Positions 44,586 through 52,910 of a DNA stretch of 64,000 nt are shown piece by piece. Numbering within the stretch: position 1 is the first letter of the stretch; each line of letters begins with the position of its first letter. Made by a program: the position numbers and the translations under genes. Below the pieces are notes generated by a model. That model was given only the letters and a program-made list of their open reading frames with translations. It did not search any database and was not told where the DNA came from. Origin of the DNA: Collinsella aerofaciens (GTDB lineage: Bacteria; Actinomycetota; Coriobacteriia; Coriobacteriales; Coriobacteriaceae); contig NZ_JAQLEM010000005.1 of assembly GCF_028209885.1 (NCBI RefSeq), positions 31,319 through 95,318 on the forward strand, in the 5' to 3' direction.

Positions 44586-44618
44586 GCCCGGCACCTCACT
44601 TGCGGTGAAGCGCCGGGC
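44586..44618 (-). terminator. Hairpin after the cyclophilin-TPR genes
   Basis: A 14-bp stem with two G-T pairs (GCCCGGC...GCCGGGC outer arms) and a CGCAA loop on the minus strand. It is not followed by a T-run, so it may be a weak terminator or 3'-end stabiliser. A TATGAT motif further on (minus strand, near 44570) could be an mreB -10. Confidence 0.5.
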
Positions 44619-44640
44619 AAAGCTAAATCCCATAAGGTCA

Positions 44641-45945
44641 CTACTGGTTGTCAGCAGCCGAGAAATCCATATCGAGCGAGGAAACGGCCCAGCCGATATG
44701 GTTGTCAGAGCGCACGAATTTGACGGTGTACTCCTGCTCGCCGCCCTTGGACAGCGATGCCTTCACCTTAGCGGTCGTCTCGGTCATGGACTGATCCATG
44801 CCCTCGACGGACACGGTGGCACCCTGCGGAATCGAGGAGATGATCATCGACTTAGCGTCCTCGGACAGGCTCGAGGCCAGGCAAGACTCGGCCTTTGCCG
44901 TGTCACCGTCGCCGGCAGCCTGGAACAGATCGGTAACGACAGACTCCTGGGACGGGAAGCCAAAGCCGCGCGTGTAGGCAAAGCCCAGACCGCCCGCGGC
45001 GATCAAAATGAGCAGAAGCAGCACGATGAAGACTTTGAGACCCGTGTGGCGATGGCGACGACGGACTTTGGCCTGCTTACGATCCTGACGGTCCTGCTGA
45101 ACCATCTCGGACTCGGACAGCGTAAAGAAGCCAGTGTCCGAGGGATCGGGCATAAACTGACCGGTCGCGCCCGTAGGATCGAGTGGATCGACGGCAGGAG
45201 CGTCCATCGCGGGCGCCGGAGCCGTGGCCATAGCCGTCTGGGCAGACAGCGCGGCAAGCGAATCGTGCACGCGGGCAAGCTCATCGGCCTGCTCGGAGGT
45301 GAGCTGGTAGATGCCATCGGCAGTAGCGGCGTTAAAGGCGTCGAGTGCGTCGGAGGGACAGCCGGCGGCAGAAAGCGCCTGACCCATGCCGGCGTTGAGT
45401 GCACGCGTGTCGTCGCGGGGGCCGGCAAAGTCGATAGCCGTGCGGTAGGTCTCCACGGCATCCGCCGGACGGCCGAGCTTAATGAAGCAACGACCAAGCT
45501 CGCCGAGCGCGGCGGCAGGAGCCGGATTGGCGCCGTCGATGGCAGCCTGACGGAAGGCGGTACCCGCGTTGGCATAGTCGCCCGACTGGAACAGCGCATT
45601 ACCCAGGCCCAGATAGGCCTTGAACGGCGTGGCATAGGAAGCATCCTGCGTGGCAGCAGAGAACGCCTGAGCGGCCGTCGTGTAGTCGCCCACGGCGGCG
45701 AGCGCCTTGCCGCGGTTGGTGAGCAGCGCGCCGCGCTTGCCGTAGGTGCCGTCGTTGAGGGCGGCGGCGTAGGCCTCGGCGGCCTCGGCATACATACCCA
45801 GGTGCATCAAGGCGTTGCCACGAAGGTGATCGGCCTCGCCCATAATCTCATCGGGAGTTTTTGCCGCCCCAAGCATCTGGGCTGCAGCGGAAAAATCACC
45901 CGCGCGGTAAGCGGCGCGGCCCTGTTGGATCAGCTGGCTATTCAA
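44641..45945 (-). CDS. TPR-repeat single-pass membrane protein
   Basis: This 434-aa protein has several tetratricopeptide repeats in the first 220 residues (for example YAEAAEAYAAALNDG and YTTAAQAFSAATQD), an Ala/Pro/Asp-rich linker, a basic RRRHRH patch, one membrane helix (VFIVLLLLILIAAGGLGF, about residue 308) and about 105 extracytoplasmic residues of unknown fold. The likely topology is TPR domain inside, C-terminus outside. The start is TTG at 45945 with AAAGGGG upstream. It follows the cyclophilin gene by 11 bases. The function is unknown; the layout resembles scaffold or envelope-stress proteins. Confidence 0.75.
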   Translation of the reverse strand: MNSQLIQQGRAAYRAGDFSAAAQMLGAAKTPDEIMGEADHLRGNALMHLGMYAEAAEAYAAALNDGTYGKRGALLTNRGKALAAVGDYTTAAQAFSAATQDASYATPFKAYLGLGNALFQSGDYANAGTAFRQAAIDGANPAPAAALGELGRCFIKLGRPADAVETYRTAIDFAGPRDDTRALNAGMGQALSAAGCPSDALDAFNAATADGIYQLTSEQADELARVHDSLAALSAQTAMATAPAPAMDAPAVDPLDPTGATGQFMPDPSDTGFFTLSESEMVQQDRQDRKQAKVRRRHRHTGLKVFIVLLLLILIAAGGLGFAYTRGFGFPSQESVVTDLFQAAGDGDTAKAESCLASSLSEDAKSMIISSIPQGATVSVEGMDQSMTETTAKVKASLSKGGEQEYTVKFVRSDNHIGWAVSSLDMDFSAADNQ

Positions 45946-45956
45946 GGAAGTCCCCT

Positions 45957-46499
45957 TTACTCGTGAACGATCTCGACATGGACGATCTCGTCGCCGGCAC
46001 GCAGCTGCGAAATCACATCGAGACCCTCGACCGTGGTACCAAAGACGGTGTAACCGGAATCGAGGTTATGCTGGGCACCCAAGCAGAAGTAGAACTGCGA
46101 ACCCGCGGAATCGGGGTCCATGGAGCGTGCCATGGCAAGGGCACCATCGACATGGCTGTTGCGCGGATTGGTGGCAAACTCGCCCTTGATGCAGTAGCCG
46201 GGGCCACCGGTACCGGGCATGCCGTCGGGGCCCTCAAGACCGGCAGCGACGTCGGCGCCGGACATATCGCGGGTATTGGGGTCGCCACCCTGAATGACAA
46301 AGCCGGGAACATAACGATGGAACTTAAGGCCATCATAGAAACCCATCGTGGAAAGCTCGCAGAAGTTCGCGACATGAATGGGAGCGCCCTCGCCGTCAAA
46401 CTTGACCTTGATGGTACCCTTCGACGTCTCGATTACGGCGCACTCGTCGCCGGCAAGCTGATACTCGGGCGTGTAGAGCTCTTTCTTAAAACCAAACAT
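45957..46499 (-). CDS. Peptidyl-prolyl cis-trans isomerase, cyclophilin type
   Basis: This 180-aa cytoplasmic cyclophilin has no signal peptide. The active-site segments are FHRYVPGFVIQGGDP, SAGSQFYFCLG and YTVFGTTVEGLDV. The ATG start at 46499 has GAAGGA 6 bases upstream. A promoter lies about 45 bases further upstream. It is transcribed with the TPR gene. Confidence 0.94.
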   Translation of the reverse strand: MFGFKKELYTPEYQLAGDECAVIETSKGTIKVKFDGEGAPIHVANFCELSTMGFYDGLKFHRYVPGFVIQGGDPNTRDMSGADVAAGLEGPDGMPGTGGPGYCIKGEFATNPRNSHVDGALAMARSMDPDSAGSQFYFCLGAQHNLDSGYTVFGTTVEGLDVISQLRAGDEIVHVEIVHE

Positions 46500-46538
46500 G
46501 TGGTTCCTTCCTCGTGCGTTTAAAGCATATTTGTACGA

Positions 46539-46568
46539 ATTGTAGCAATAAGCATGCGCTTACATCAA
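46539..46568 (-). promoter_or_regulatory. Promoter of the cyclophilin-TPR operon
   Basis: On the minus strand TTGATG (46563-46568), an 18-bp spacer and TACAAT (46539-46544), 40 bases before the cyclophilin start codon. Confidence 0.65.
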
Positions 46569-46606
46569 TTGCGCACGTAGGTTATGCCGACTATGGCGAA
46601 CTAATT

Positions 46607-47749
46607 TTAGGAACGCTGCTGCGGCTTCCAGGAGCCCACGTTGGCGTCGTACTGATTCAGCGCGCTGTTGCCGCCCTGTGCGATGGGCGCCAGGATCTCG
46701 CTCTGGTGGGAACCCATCGACTCGCCATCGGGAATGGCCAGCGAGATATCCCAGCTCTGGCAGATCACGTCGACGCGCTCGTACATCCACTCGGCAAGCT
46801 GCTTTAAGTGGGCGATGTCATCCGCATAGACCGTATCGTCCTGGTGCTTAAGGTTGTTGAGCTCATCTTGCGTCTTTTTGATCTGGTCGCGCAGGGCGTA
46901 GGCACTCTGCGACAACTCCTGGCGGGTGGACAGCGGCGTTCGAAGATAGCCGTTGTTAAAGGAATCGATGACCTCGCCGATCTGGTCCTCATCACCGTAG
47001 GACACGATGGTCTGATACAGACCGTCGAGCCTGGTATAGAGCTGATCATCGGTAAGCACGGTTTCTTCCTGGACCACCTCGGCAGAATCGTCCTGCTTGG
47101 TATCGTCCTCAGTCGCCTCGCCCTTTTGGCGCGTAGGGAAGGTCGTCTGCGCGGCCTGACCAAACTGGTCATAGAAGCCAGGCATGACACCCATGGGATC
47201 GGCCGTCACGAACCAATAGGCACCGCCGCAAACGACGGCAAGGACCGCGATGACGATGAGCGGCTTGGGAATATGACGCTTGTGCTTGTGATAGGCGTCC
47301 TCGTCGGGATGCACCTTGCGCTTGGGTTTTTGAGCATCGTCATGCAGGGAAACCGGCGTGGGAATATCGACCTTGGGGATACCGAAATCCTTATCGAAAG
47401 CCGGCAGCACGCAGGTCTCGTTAGGATCGGCGGCGTCCGAAAGCACCGCAGCGGCAGAGGCCGGCGCATGAGGCACCTCGGTATCGATCTGCTCTTGCGT
47501 TAGGCGCGGAAAGCCCGCCGTGCGGCCCGCTGCCAGGTCGGATGCGGCCGCGTCCTCGGAGAGGATACCCGGAGCGGGGCGTCCGCATTTGGGGCACGTA
47601 CGATCATGCGGAGAAAGACGGGCACCGCAGCCCTCACAGAACACGAACTCGGTGTGCTCGGGACCATCGCCCGGACCCACATAGGCGTTGCAGTAGGGGC
47701 AGAACGAGGCGCCGTCCTCGATAGTCTTAAGGCAATGCGGGCAGATCAC
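46607..47749 (-). CDS. Zinc-ribbon single-pass membrane protein
   Basis: This protein of about 380 aa and unknown function starts with two zinc ribbons: ICPHC...CPYC and CEGC...CPKC (residues 1-57). A disordered acidic region, a basic HKHKRH patch and one membrane helix (PLIVIAVLAVVCGGAYWFV, about residue 165) follow. The C-terminal half is helical and acidic with likely coiled coils (LRDQIKKTQDELNNLKHQ). I chose GTG at 47749, with AGAGGA 6 bases upstream, which puts the first zinc ligand at residue 3; a TTG at 47779 is the alternative. It has the same topology as the nearby TPR protein: soluble domain, one helix, outer domain. Confidence 0.75.
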   Translation of the reverse strand: MICPHCLKTIEDGASFCPYCNAYVGPGDGPEHTEFVFCEGCGARLSPHDRTCPKCGRPAPGILSEDAAASDLAAGRTAGFPRLTQEQIDTEVPHAPASAAAVLSDAADPNETCVLPAFDKDFGIPKVDIPTPVSLHDDAQKPKRKVHPDEDAYHKHKRHIPKPLIVIAVLAVVCGGAYWFVTADPMGVMPGFYDQFGQAAQTTFPTRQKGEATEDDTKQDDSAEVVQEETVLTDDQLYTRLDGLYQTIVSYGDEDQIGEVIDSFNNGYLRTPLSTRQELSQSAYALRDQIKKTQDELNNLKHQDDTVYADDIAHLKQLAEWMYERVDVICQSWDISLAIPDGESMGSHQSEILAPIAQGGNSALNQYDANVGSWKPQQRS

Positions 47750-47852
47750 GGCATCCTCTTTTCGAAGCAATTCAAACAATCGAGGTTAGAGCATAACATC
47801 GCCACGGCCCCACAGGAACAAGGCACCAATTCAACATCGCCAGGGCGCGTAG

Positions 47853-50576
47853 CTACTTCTTCTTTTTGCTTGGCATCGAGACTTTGATGCCTTGGGCGGA
47901 CTTGGTCACGCGAGAGCGCTTGGCTCCGGCACCCTTCTTGTTCTTGGGCTGGGCCTGGGCCACGCCCTCGAGTGCACGGGCCTCGGCCTCGCGAGCGGTG
48001 CGATCTTCGCGGCGCTGCGCCATGTCGGCGGCGACGCGCTTGGCAAAACGCTCGGCCGTCGAACCCGTCGAGCTCACCTTGCCGCCACCGCGACCCAGGT
48101 GAACGCGCACACCACGCCCAAAACCAGTTGCGGCATGACGACGACGCGGCTTGAGCGAATCCATCATCGTGGCGAGCTTAAAGAACACCGAGCAGGTAAA
48201 GACCACGATAACAGCCAAGATAACCATCTGGCCCATCGACAGGTTGGCAATAGACAGCAGCTCCGGGAATCCGATAACGCCCACCAGGATGCCGGCGACT
48301 ACAAACACAAAGAGCACCACACGTAAGGGCGTGAGAGGCTGCGAGATGCGCCAGATTAGGCTGACGCTCGCCGCGCACGACGTAAGCAGGCACATCGTAG
48401 ACAGCGTGAGCTGGCTAAAGCCAAACACGCGCGCCACAAAGATGTCGAGCGCCGCAGCCAAAATGACCGCAATCGACGCCGTCAGTGCACGCTTGAGTAC
48501 GTTGCTCAAAAACGCACCCTTCACACGAGCATTGTTGGGCTCCAGGCCCAACACAAAGCCCGGCGCGCCGATGCAGAAGAAGTTAATGAGCGTCATCTGG
48601 ATGGGCTCGAAGGGGTACGGCGGCAGCGCGATACACAGCGCCGCCAGGCCCATCGAGAACAGCGTCTTGGTCAGGAACAGTGAGGCCGAACGCTGCAGGT
48701 TGTTGATGGAGCGACGGCCCTCGGCCACCACGGCGGGCATCGAGGCAAAATCGTTGTCGACGAGTACGATTTCGGCCACATTACGCGCGGCATCGGAGCC
48801 GGCCGCCATGGCGACGGAGCAGTCGGCCTCCTTGAGCGCCAGCACGTCGTTGACGCCGTCGCCCGTCATGGCCACGGTGTGCTCGCGGCGTTTGAGCGCC
48901 TGTACGAGCTCGCGCTTCTGCTGCGGCGTCACACGCCCAAAAACGTGATAGCGGTCCACAGCCGTATCAATCTTGGACGGCGTATCGAGGGTTGTCGCGT
49001 CCACGTAAGCATCGGCGCCCGGCACGCCCACCACGCGCGCGATCGACGACACCGTACGCGGGTCGTCGCCGCTGATCACGTTGAGGGTCACGCCCTGCTC
49101 GTTAAAGTAGCCGATAGTCTCGGCTGCCGAGGTACGAATCTCGTCACGAATAGTCACAAAACCCACGGGCTCGGCCTCGCCCACCATATCGCCATCGGGC
49201 GAAAAGCCGTCCACGCGCGCCACCACAAGTACGCGGCAGGTATCGGCAAGCTCGGCCACCCGGTTCTCGACCTGGGCAAACGCACGATCAGAGAGCACAA
49301 ACTGCGCGGCGCCCATCACATAGGAGCCCTGCGCAAACGAAGCACCACTCCATTTTTTAGACGACGAGAACGGAATGACCGACAGCGGCTCAGACACCTC
49401 GACCGGGCGATCGGCGTAATAGTTGAGCAGCGCCTGGCAGGTCTCGTTGGCATCGGCCGAAGTCGCACGCGCGACGTTAGCCAGCGCAAAATCGAGCACC
49501 GTGGTATCGACGGGAACGGCCGCCTCGTCCGAGCCGGCGCCTAGGCTCACGCCCTCAACCGGCAGCGGATACGTGCCCTCGACCTCCATGCGGCCCGATG
49601 TGATGGTGCCCGTCTTGTCCAGGCACAGCACGTCGACGCGAGCGAGCGTCTCGATGCAGTAGAGCTGCTGCGCCAGCACCTTGCGGCGGGCCAGGCGCAC
49701 CGTGGCGATGGCGAGCACCGACGAGGTCAGCAGCACCAGGCCTTGCGGGATCATGCCCAGCAGGGCGCCCACCGTGGACAGTAGCGCCGACGAAGGCACA
49801 TGACCAGCCAACAGCTCGGAGAAACACCACGAAAGCGCGCTATCGCCCGGGGTTCCCGCGGCATCCCACAGCTCGCTCACACTCGAGGCAAACAACGCCA
49901 AACCGAGCGGGATCATGATGATGCTCGCAAAGCGCACGATGGCGTTCAGCGCGTTCATGATCTCGGAATTAACCTTTTTGACGTACTTGGCCTCGTTATT
50001 AATTTTGGCCACGTAGTTGTCGGCGCCGACATGAATCACGCGGGCGCGCAGCAGGCCCGAGTCGATAAAGCTACCGCTCATGAGCTCGGAACCGGGCTGT
50101 TTCTTAATAAGGTCGCTCTCGCCCGTCAGCAGGCTCTCGTTCACGAGTGCCTCGCCCGAAACCACCACGGCGTCGGCGGGAATCTGGTCGCCGCGCCCCA
50201 AGCGAATGATGTCGTCGAGCACGATCTGGTCCAAGTCGAGCTCCACCTCGGCGCCGTCGCGCACCGCGATGGCCTTCTTGGAGGTCAGCAGCGTGAGCTT
50301 ATCGACCATCTTCTTGGAACGCATGGACTGAATGACGCCAATGGCGGTATTGAGGAACACCACGAACAGGAACGTCAGATTCTTAAACGAACCGGTCAAA
50401 ATGACCAGGAACGCCAAGATCACGTTGATCAAATTGAACAGCGTGCAGAGGTTCTCGATGATGAGCTCTTTGACCGACTTGGTCTTGAGCTCCATGTTGC
50501 GGTTGATCTTACCGGCGGCGATGCGCTCCTCGACCTCGGCGGTCGAGAGTCCGCGCTCGATATCCGTTGCTGCCAT
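47853..50576 (-). CDS. Cation-translocating P-type ATPase (CtpE-like)
   Basis: This 907-aa pump has the TGES actuator loop (LLTGESDLIKK), the phosphorylation site CLDKTGTITSG, the nucleotide-binding domain with SSSKKWSG, and TGDGVNDVLALKEADCS. About ten membrane segments are visible. The stretch MIPQGLVLLTSSVLAIATVRLARRK before DKTGT resembles mycobacterial CtpE, a calcium-uptake pump, so calcium or another divalent cation is likely but not certain. A C-terminal tail of about 100 residues is rich in Arg/Lys/Ala and ends in KKKK, with no counterpart in typical P-type ATPases. ATG at 50576 is my choice; ATG at 50588 and GTG at 50591 are alternatives. A tRNA terminator ends only about 10-25 bases upstream. 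Confidence 0.9.
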   Translation of the reverse strand: MAATDIERGLSTAEVEERIAAGKINRNMELKTKSVKELIIENLCTLFNLINVILAFLVILTGSFKNLTFLFVVFLNTAIGVIQSMRSKKMVDKLTLLTSKKAIAVRDGAEVELDLDQIVLDDIIRLGRGDQIPADAVVVSGEALVNESLLTGESDLIKKQPGSELMSGSFIDSGLLRARVIHVGADNYVAKINNEAKYVKKVNSEIMNALNAIVRFASIIMIPLGLALFASSVSELWDAAGTPGDSALSWCFSELLAGHVPSSALLSTVGALLGMIPQGLVLLTSSVLAIATVRLARRKVLAQQLYCIETLARVDVLCLDKTGTITSGRMEVEGTYPLPVEGVSLGAGSDEAAVPVDTTVLDFALANVARATSADANETCQALLNYYADRPVEVSEPLSVIPFSSSKKWSGASFAQGSYVMGAAQFVLSDRAFAQVENRVAELADTCRVLVVARVDGFSPDGDMVGEAEPVGFVTIRDEIRTSAAETIGYFNEQGVTLNVISGDDPRTVSSIARVVGVPGADAYVDATTLDTPSKIDTAVDRYHVFGRVTPQQKRELVQALKRREHTVAMTGDGVNDVLALKEADCSVAMAAGSDAARNVAEIVLVDNDFASMPAVVAEGRRSINNLQRSASLFLTKTLFSMGLAALCIALPPYPFEPIQMTLINFFCIGAPGFVLGLEPNNARVKGAFLSNVLKRALTASIAVILAAALDIFVARVFGFSQLTLSTMCLLTSCAASVSLIWRISQPLTPLRVVLFVFVVAGILVGVIGFPELLSIANLSMGQMVILAVIVVFTCSVFFKLATMMDSLKPRRRHAATGFGRGVRVHLGRGGGKVSSTGSTAERFAKRVAADMAQRREDRTAREAEARALEGVAQAQPKNKKGAGAKRSRVTKSAQGIKVSMPSKKKK

Positions 50577-50602
50577 ACCACGTCCCATCACGTCGCGTCG
50601 GT

Positions 50603-50642
50603 ATAAGAAAAACCGCCCGGACCATGCGAGGTTCGGACGGTC
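50603..50642 (-). terminator. Terminator of tRNA-Arg(CCG)
   Basis: On the minus strand ACCGTCCGAACC and GGTCCGGGCGGT pair with some G-T pairs around TCGCAT, followed by TTTTTCTTA. It sits 11 bases after the tRNA 3' end and immediately before the ATPase start. Confidence 0.85.
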
Positions 50643-50652
50643 TTACGTTCGA

Positions 50653-50729
50653 TGGTGCCCCATGTTGGATTCGAACCAACGGCCTTCTGCTCCGGAGGCA
50701 GACGCTCTAATCCCCTGAGCTAATAGGGC
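50653..50729 (-). tRNA. tRNA-Arg (anticodon CCG)
   Basis: A 77-base cloverleaf with encoded CCA. The acceptor stem GCCCTAT pairs with ATGGGGC (one G-T pair). The anticodon stem TCTGC/GCAGA flanks the loop CTCCGGA, anticodon CCG (reads CGG). The T-arm is GTTGG-TTCGAAT-CCAAC. Confidence 0.96.
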
Positions 50730-50849
50730 CAACGTTTGGCATTATACCCAAGTGCGCCACGGGCTATCAAAATAAAAGAAAAAGCTTTGCAATTCCGAGG
50801 AAGACGCGGCGCAACGGCCCACTTTAGAAGGCAAAAGCGAGTCGGATAG

Positions 50850-50900
50850 TATAAACTCTCATGCACCATATATTCACGGCTCGCAATGCGGGCCGTTTTT
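50850..50900 (+). promoter_or_regulatory. aroF leader: -10 box and terminator-like hairpin
   Basis: TATAAA at 50850-50855 is a possible -10. A 9-bp stem (50876-50884 with 50888-50896, one G-T pair, AAT loop) is followed by TTTTT, ending 33 bases before the aroF start codon. A terminator-like hairpin between promoter and gene suggests transcription attenuation. Confidence 0.5.
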
Positions 50901-50923
50901 GCAAAAGTTATCCATCGAGGTGA
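50861..50923 (+). CDS. Candidate leader peptide upstream of aroF
   Basis: A 20-codon open frame encodes MHHIFTARNAGRFCKSYPSR. It runs through the terminator-like hairpin, and its TGA stop overlaps the ribosome binding site of aroF (AGGTGAGAGG). Two Phe and one Tyr codon are present, above average but not the run of codons seen in classical pheA leaders. No ribosome binding site is visible, and the ATG lies near the expected transcription start, so it would have to be leaderless. Translation would melt the hairpin. This is a hypothesis based on layout only. Confidence 0.3.
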   Translation: MHHIFTARNAGRFCKSYPSR

Positions 50924-50933
50924 GAGGCACACC

Positions 50934-51956
50934 ATGATTGCAATTCTAAAGCAGAGCGCCAGCGACGAGGCCGTCAGCCATATCGTCAGCTGGATTGAGA
51001 AAAAAGGCCTGAAGACCGACGTCTCGCGCGGCGAGAACGAGACGATTATCGGCCTGGTGGGCGATACGACCAAGATCGACCCGTTCCTGCTCGAGTCCAT
51101 GGATGTCGTCGAGCGCGTGCAGCGCGTCTCCGAGCCATTCAAGCGCGCCAACCGCAAGTTCCACCCCGAGGACTCCGTCATCGACTGCGGTCACGGCGTC
51201 AAGATCGGCGGCGACCAGTTCCAGGTCATCGCCGGTCCCTGCTCCGTCGAGGGCGAGAACCTCATCCGCATCGCACGCCGCGTAAAGGCCGCCGGCGCCA
51301 CGATGCTGCGCGGCGGAGCCTACAAGCCCCGCACCTCCCCCTACGCCTACCAGGGCATGGGCCCCGCCGGCCTCGACCTGCTGTGCGAGGCGTCTGCCGA
51401 GCTCGACATGCCGATCGTCACCGAGATCATGGACCCGCGCGACGTGCAGGTCTTCTTGAACAAGAAGATTGACGTCATGCAGATCGGCGCCCGCAACGCC
51501 CAGAACTTCCCCCTGCTCAAGGAGGTCGGCAAGACCCAGACCCCGATCCTGCTTAAGCGAGGCATGTCCGGCACGATCGATGAGCTGCTCATGGCAGCCG
51601 AGTACATCATGAGCGAGGGCAACGACAACGTCATCCTGTGCGAGCGCGGTATCCGCACCTTCGAGACCCGCACCCGCAACACCTTTGACCTCAACGCCGT
51701 GCCGGTGCTGCACCACCTATCGCACCTGCCCGTCGTCGCCGACCCCAGCCACGCCACCGGCTACACCCGCTACGTTGAGCCCATGGCGCTCGCCGCGACC
51801 GCCTGCGGTGCCAACGGCCTGGAGATCGAGGTCCACGACGAGCCGAGCCGAGCCTGGTCCGACGGCGCCCAGGCCCTCACCCCCGATCAGTTCGACGACA
51901 CCATGCGCCGCATCCGAGCCATCCGCGAGGTTGTCTGCCAAGAGACCATGGAGTAG
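50934..51956 (+). CDS. aroF: 3-deoxy-7-phosphoheptulonate (DAHP) synthase
   Basis: This 340-aa enzyme condenses PEP and erythrose 4-phosphate, the first step of the shikimate pathway. It is the type I-beta form with an N-terminal ferredoxin-like regulatory domain (residues 1-70, IAILKQSASDEAVSHIVSWI), as in Thermotoga, where Tyr and Phe inhibit. The barrel has AGPCSVEGE, GGAYKPRTSPYAYQG, ARNAQNFPLL and DPSHATGYTRYVEP. ATG at 50934 has GAGAGG 7 bases upstream. The frame is open further upstream, but that part is the leader region. It is first in the aromatic operon. Confidence 0.96.
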   Translation: MIAILKQSASDEAVSHIVSWIEKKGLKTDVSRGENETIIGLVGDTTKIDPFLLESMDVVERVQRVSEPFKRANRKFHPEDSVIDCGHGVKIGGDQFQVIAGPCSVEGENLIRIARRVKAAGATMLRGGAYKPRTSPYAYQGMGPAGLDLLCEASAELDMPIVTEIMDPRDVQVFLNKKIDVMQIGARNAQNFPLLKEVGKTQTPILLKRGMSGTIDELLMAAEYIMSEGNDNVILCERGIRTFETRTRNTFDLNAVPVLHHLSHLPVVADPSHATGYTRYVEPMALAATACGANGLEIEVHDEPSRAWSDGAQALTPDQFDDTMRRIRAIREVVCQETME

Positions 51957-51959
51957 CCC

Positions 51960-52874
51960 ATGGGTACGGTGAGAAACGCGCGCGTTAACCAGGGCGGCCC
52001 CAAGTGCGCCGGCATCGTCGGCCTTGGCCTCATCGGCGGTAGCTTTGCCCGCGGCTATGCGCAGGCGGGCGTCCGCGTGCTGGCCTGGGACCCCGATGAC
52101 GATGTCATGACGGCCGCCAGCATGGGCACTGTCGCCGGAGAGCTCAACGACAAGACACTCGGCGAATGCGACATCATCGTCCTGGCTTGCTACCCCGAGG
52201 CCTGCATCGAGTGGCTCGAGGAGCATGCCCAGGCACTCGCCGACGCCACCGACACCGAGGCCATTATGGGCCCCGTGGTGATCGACACGGTGGGCGTCAA
52301 GGGCATCGTGTGCGATCGCGCCTTTGAGCTTGCCCGCGAGCACGGCTTTTACTTTGTGGGCGCGCACCCCATGGCGGGCACGCAGTACTCGGGCTATGCG
52401 CACTCCCGCGCCGACCTGTTCCAGGGCGCGCCGCTCGTGCTCGTGCCGCCCGCGGTGGACGATGCACTCAAACTGGAGCTTTTGGGCCAGGTGCGCGAGA
52501 CGGTGCGCCCCTTGGGCTTTGGCAAGTTCAGCGTGACCAGCGCCGCCGAGCACGACCGCGTCATCGCCTTCACGAGCCAGCTTGCGCACGTGGTGTCCAA
52601 CGCCTACGTAAAGAGCCCGACCGCCCAGGTCCACCACGGCTTTTCGGCCGGTAGCTACCGCGATCTCACCCGCGTGGCGCACCTCAACCCGCAAATGTGG
52701 TCCGAGCTCATGATCGACGACGCCGACGCGCTCGCCTTCGAGATCGACCATCTAATCGAGTCGCTTGGCGCCTACAGCCGTGCGCTCAAGGACCGCGACC
52801 AGCGCTATCTGGAGAATCTCCTTGCCGAGGGCGACCGCATTAAGCGCGCGCTCGACGACGAGACCTCCCACTAG
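51960..52874 (+). CDS. tyrA: Prephenate dehydrogenase
   Basis: This 304-aa NAD(P)-dependent enzyme oxidises prephenate to 4-hydroxyphenylpyruvate for tyrosine. The Rossmann motif is GLGLIGGSFARGY (about residue 22). VIDTVGVKG and the catalytic His region AHPMAGTQYSGY follow, and the helical C-terminal domain has SQLAHVVSNAYV. There is no ACT domain. ATG at 51960 lies three bases after the aroF stop codon. Confidence 0.94.
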   Translation: MGTVRNARVNQGGPKCAGIVGLGLIGGSFARGYAQAGVRVLAWDPDDDVMTAASMGTVAGELNDKTLGECDIIVLACYPEACIEWLEEHAQALADATDTEAIMGPVVIDTVGVKGIVCDRAFELAREHGFYFVGAHPMAGTQYSGYAHSRADLFQGAPLVLVPPAVDDALKLELLGQVRETVRPLGFGKFSVTSAAEHDRVIAFTSQLAHVVSNAYVKSPTAQVHHGFSAGSYRDLTRVAHLNPQMWSELMIDDADALAFEIDHLIESLGAYSRALKDRDQRYLENLLAEGDRIKRALDDETSH

Positions 52875-52910
52875 ACCACCTATCACGCCAGGTCGAAAGG
52901 ACCGAAGCTT

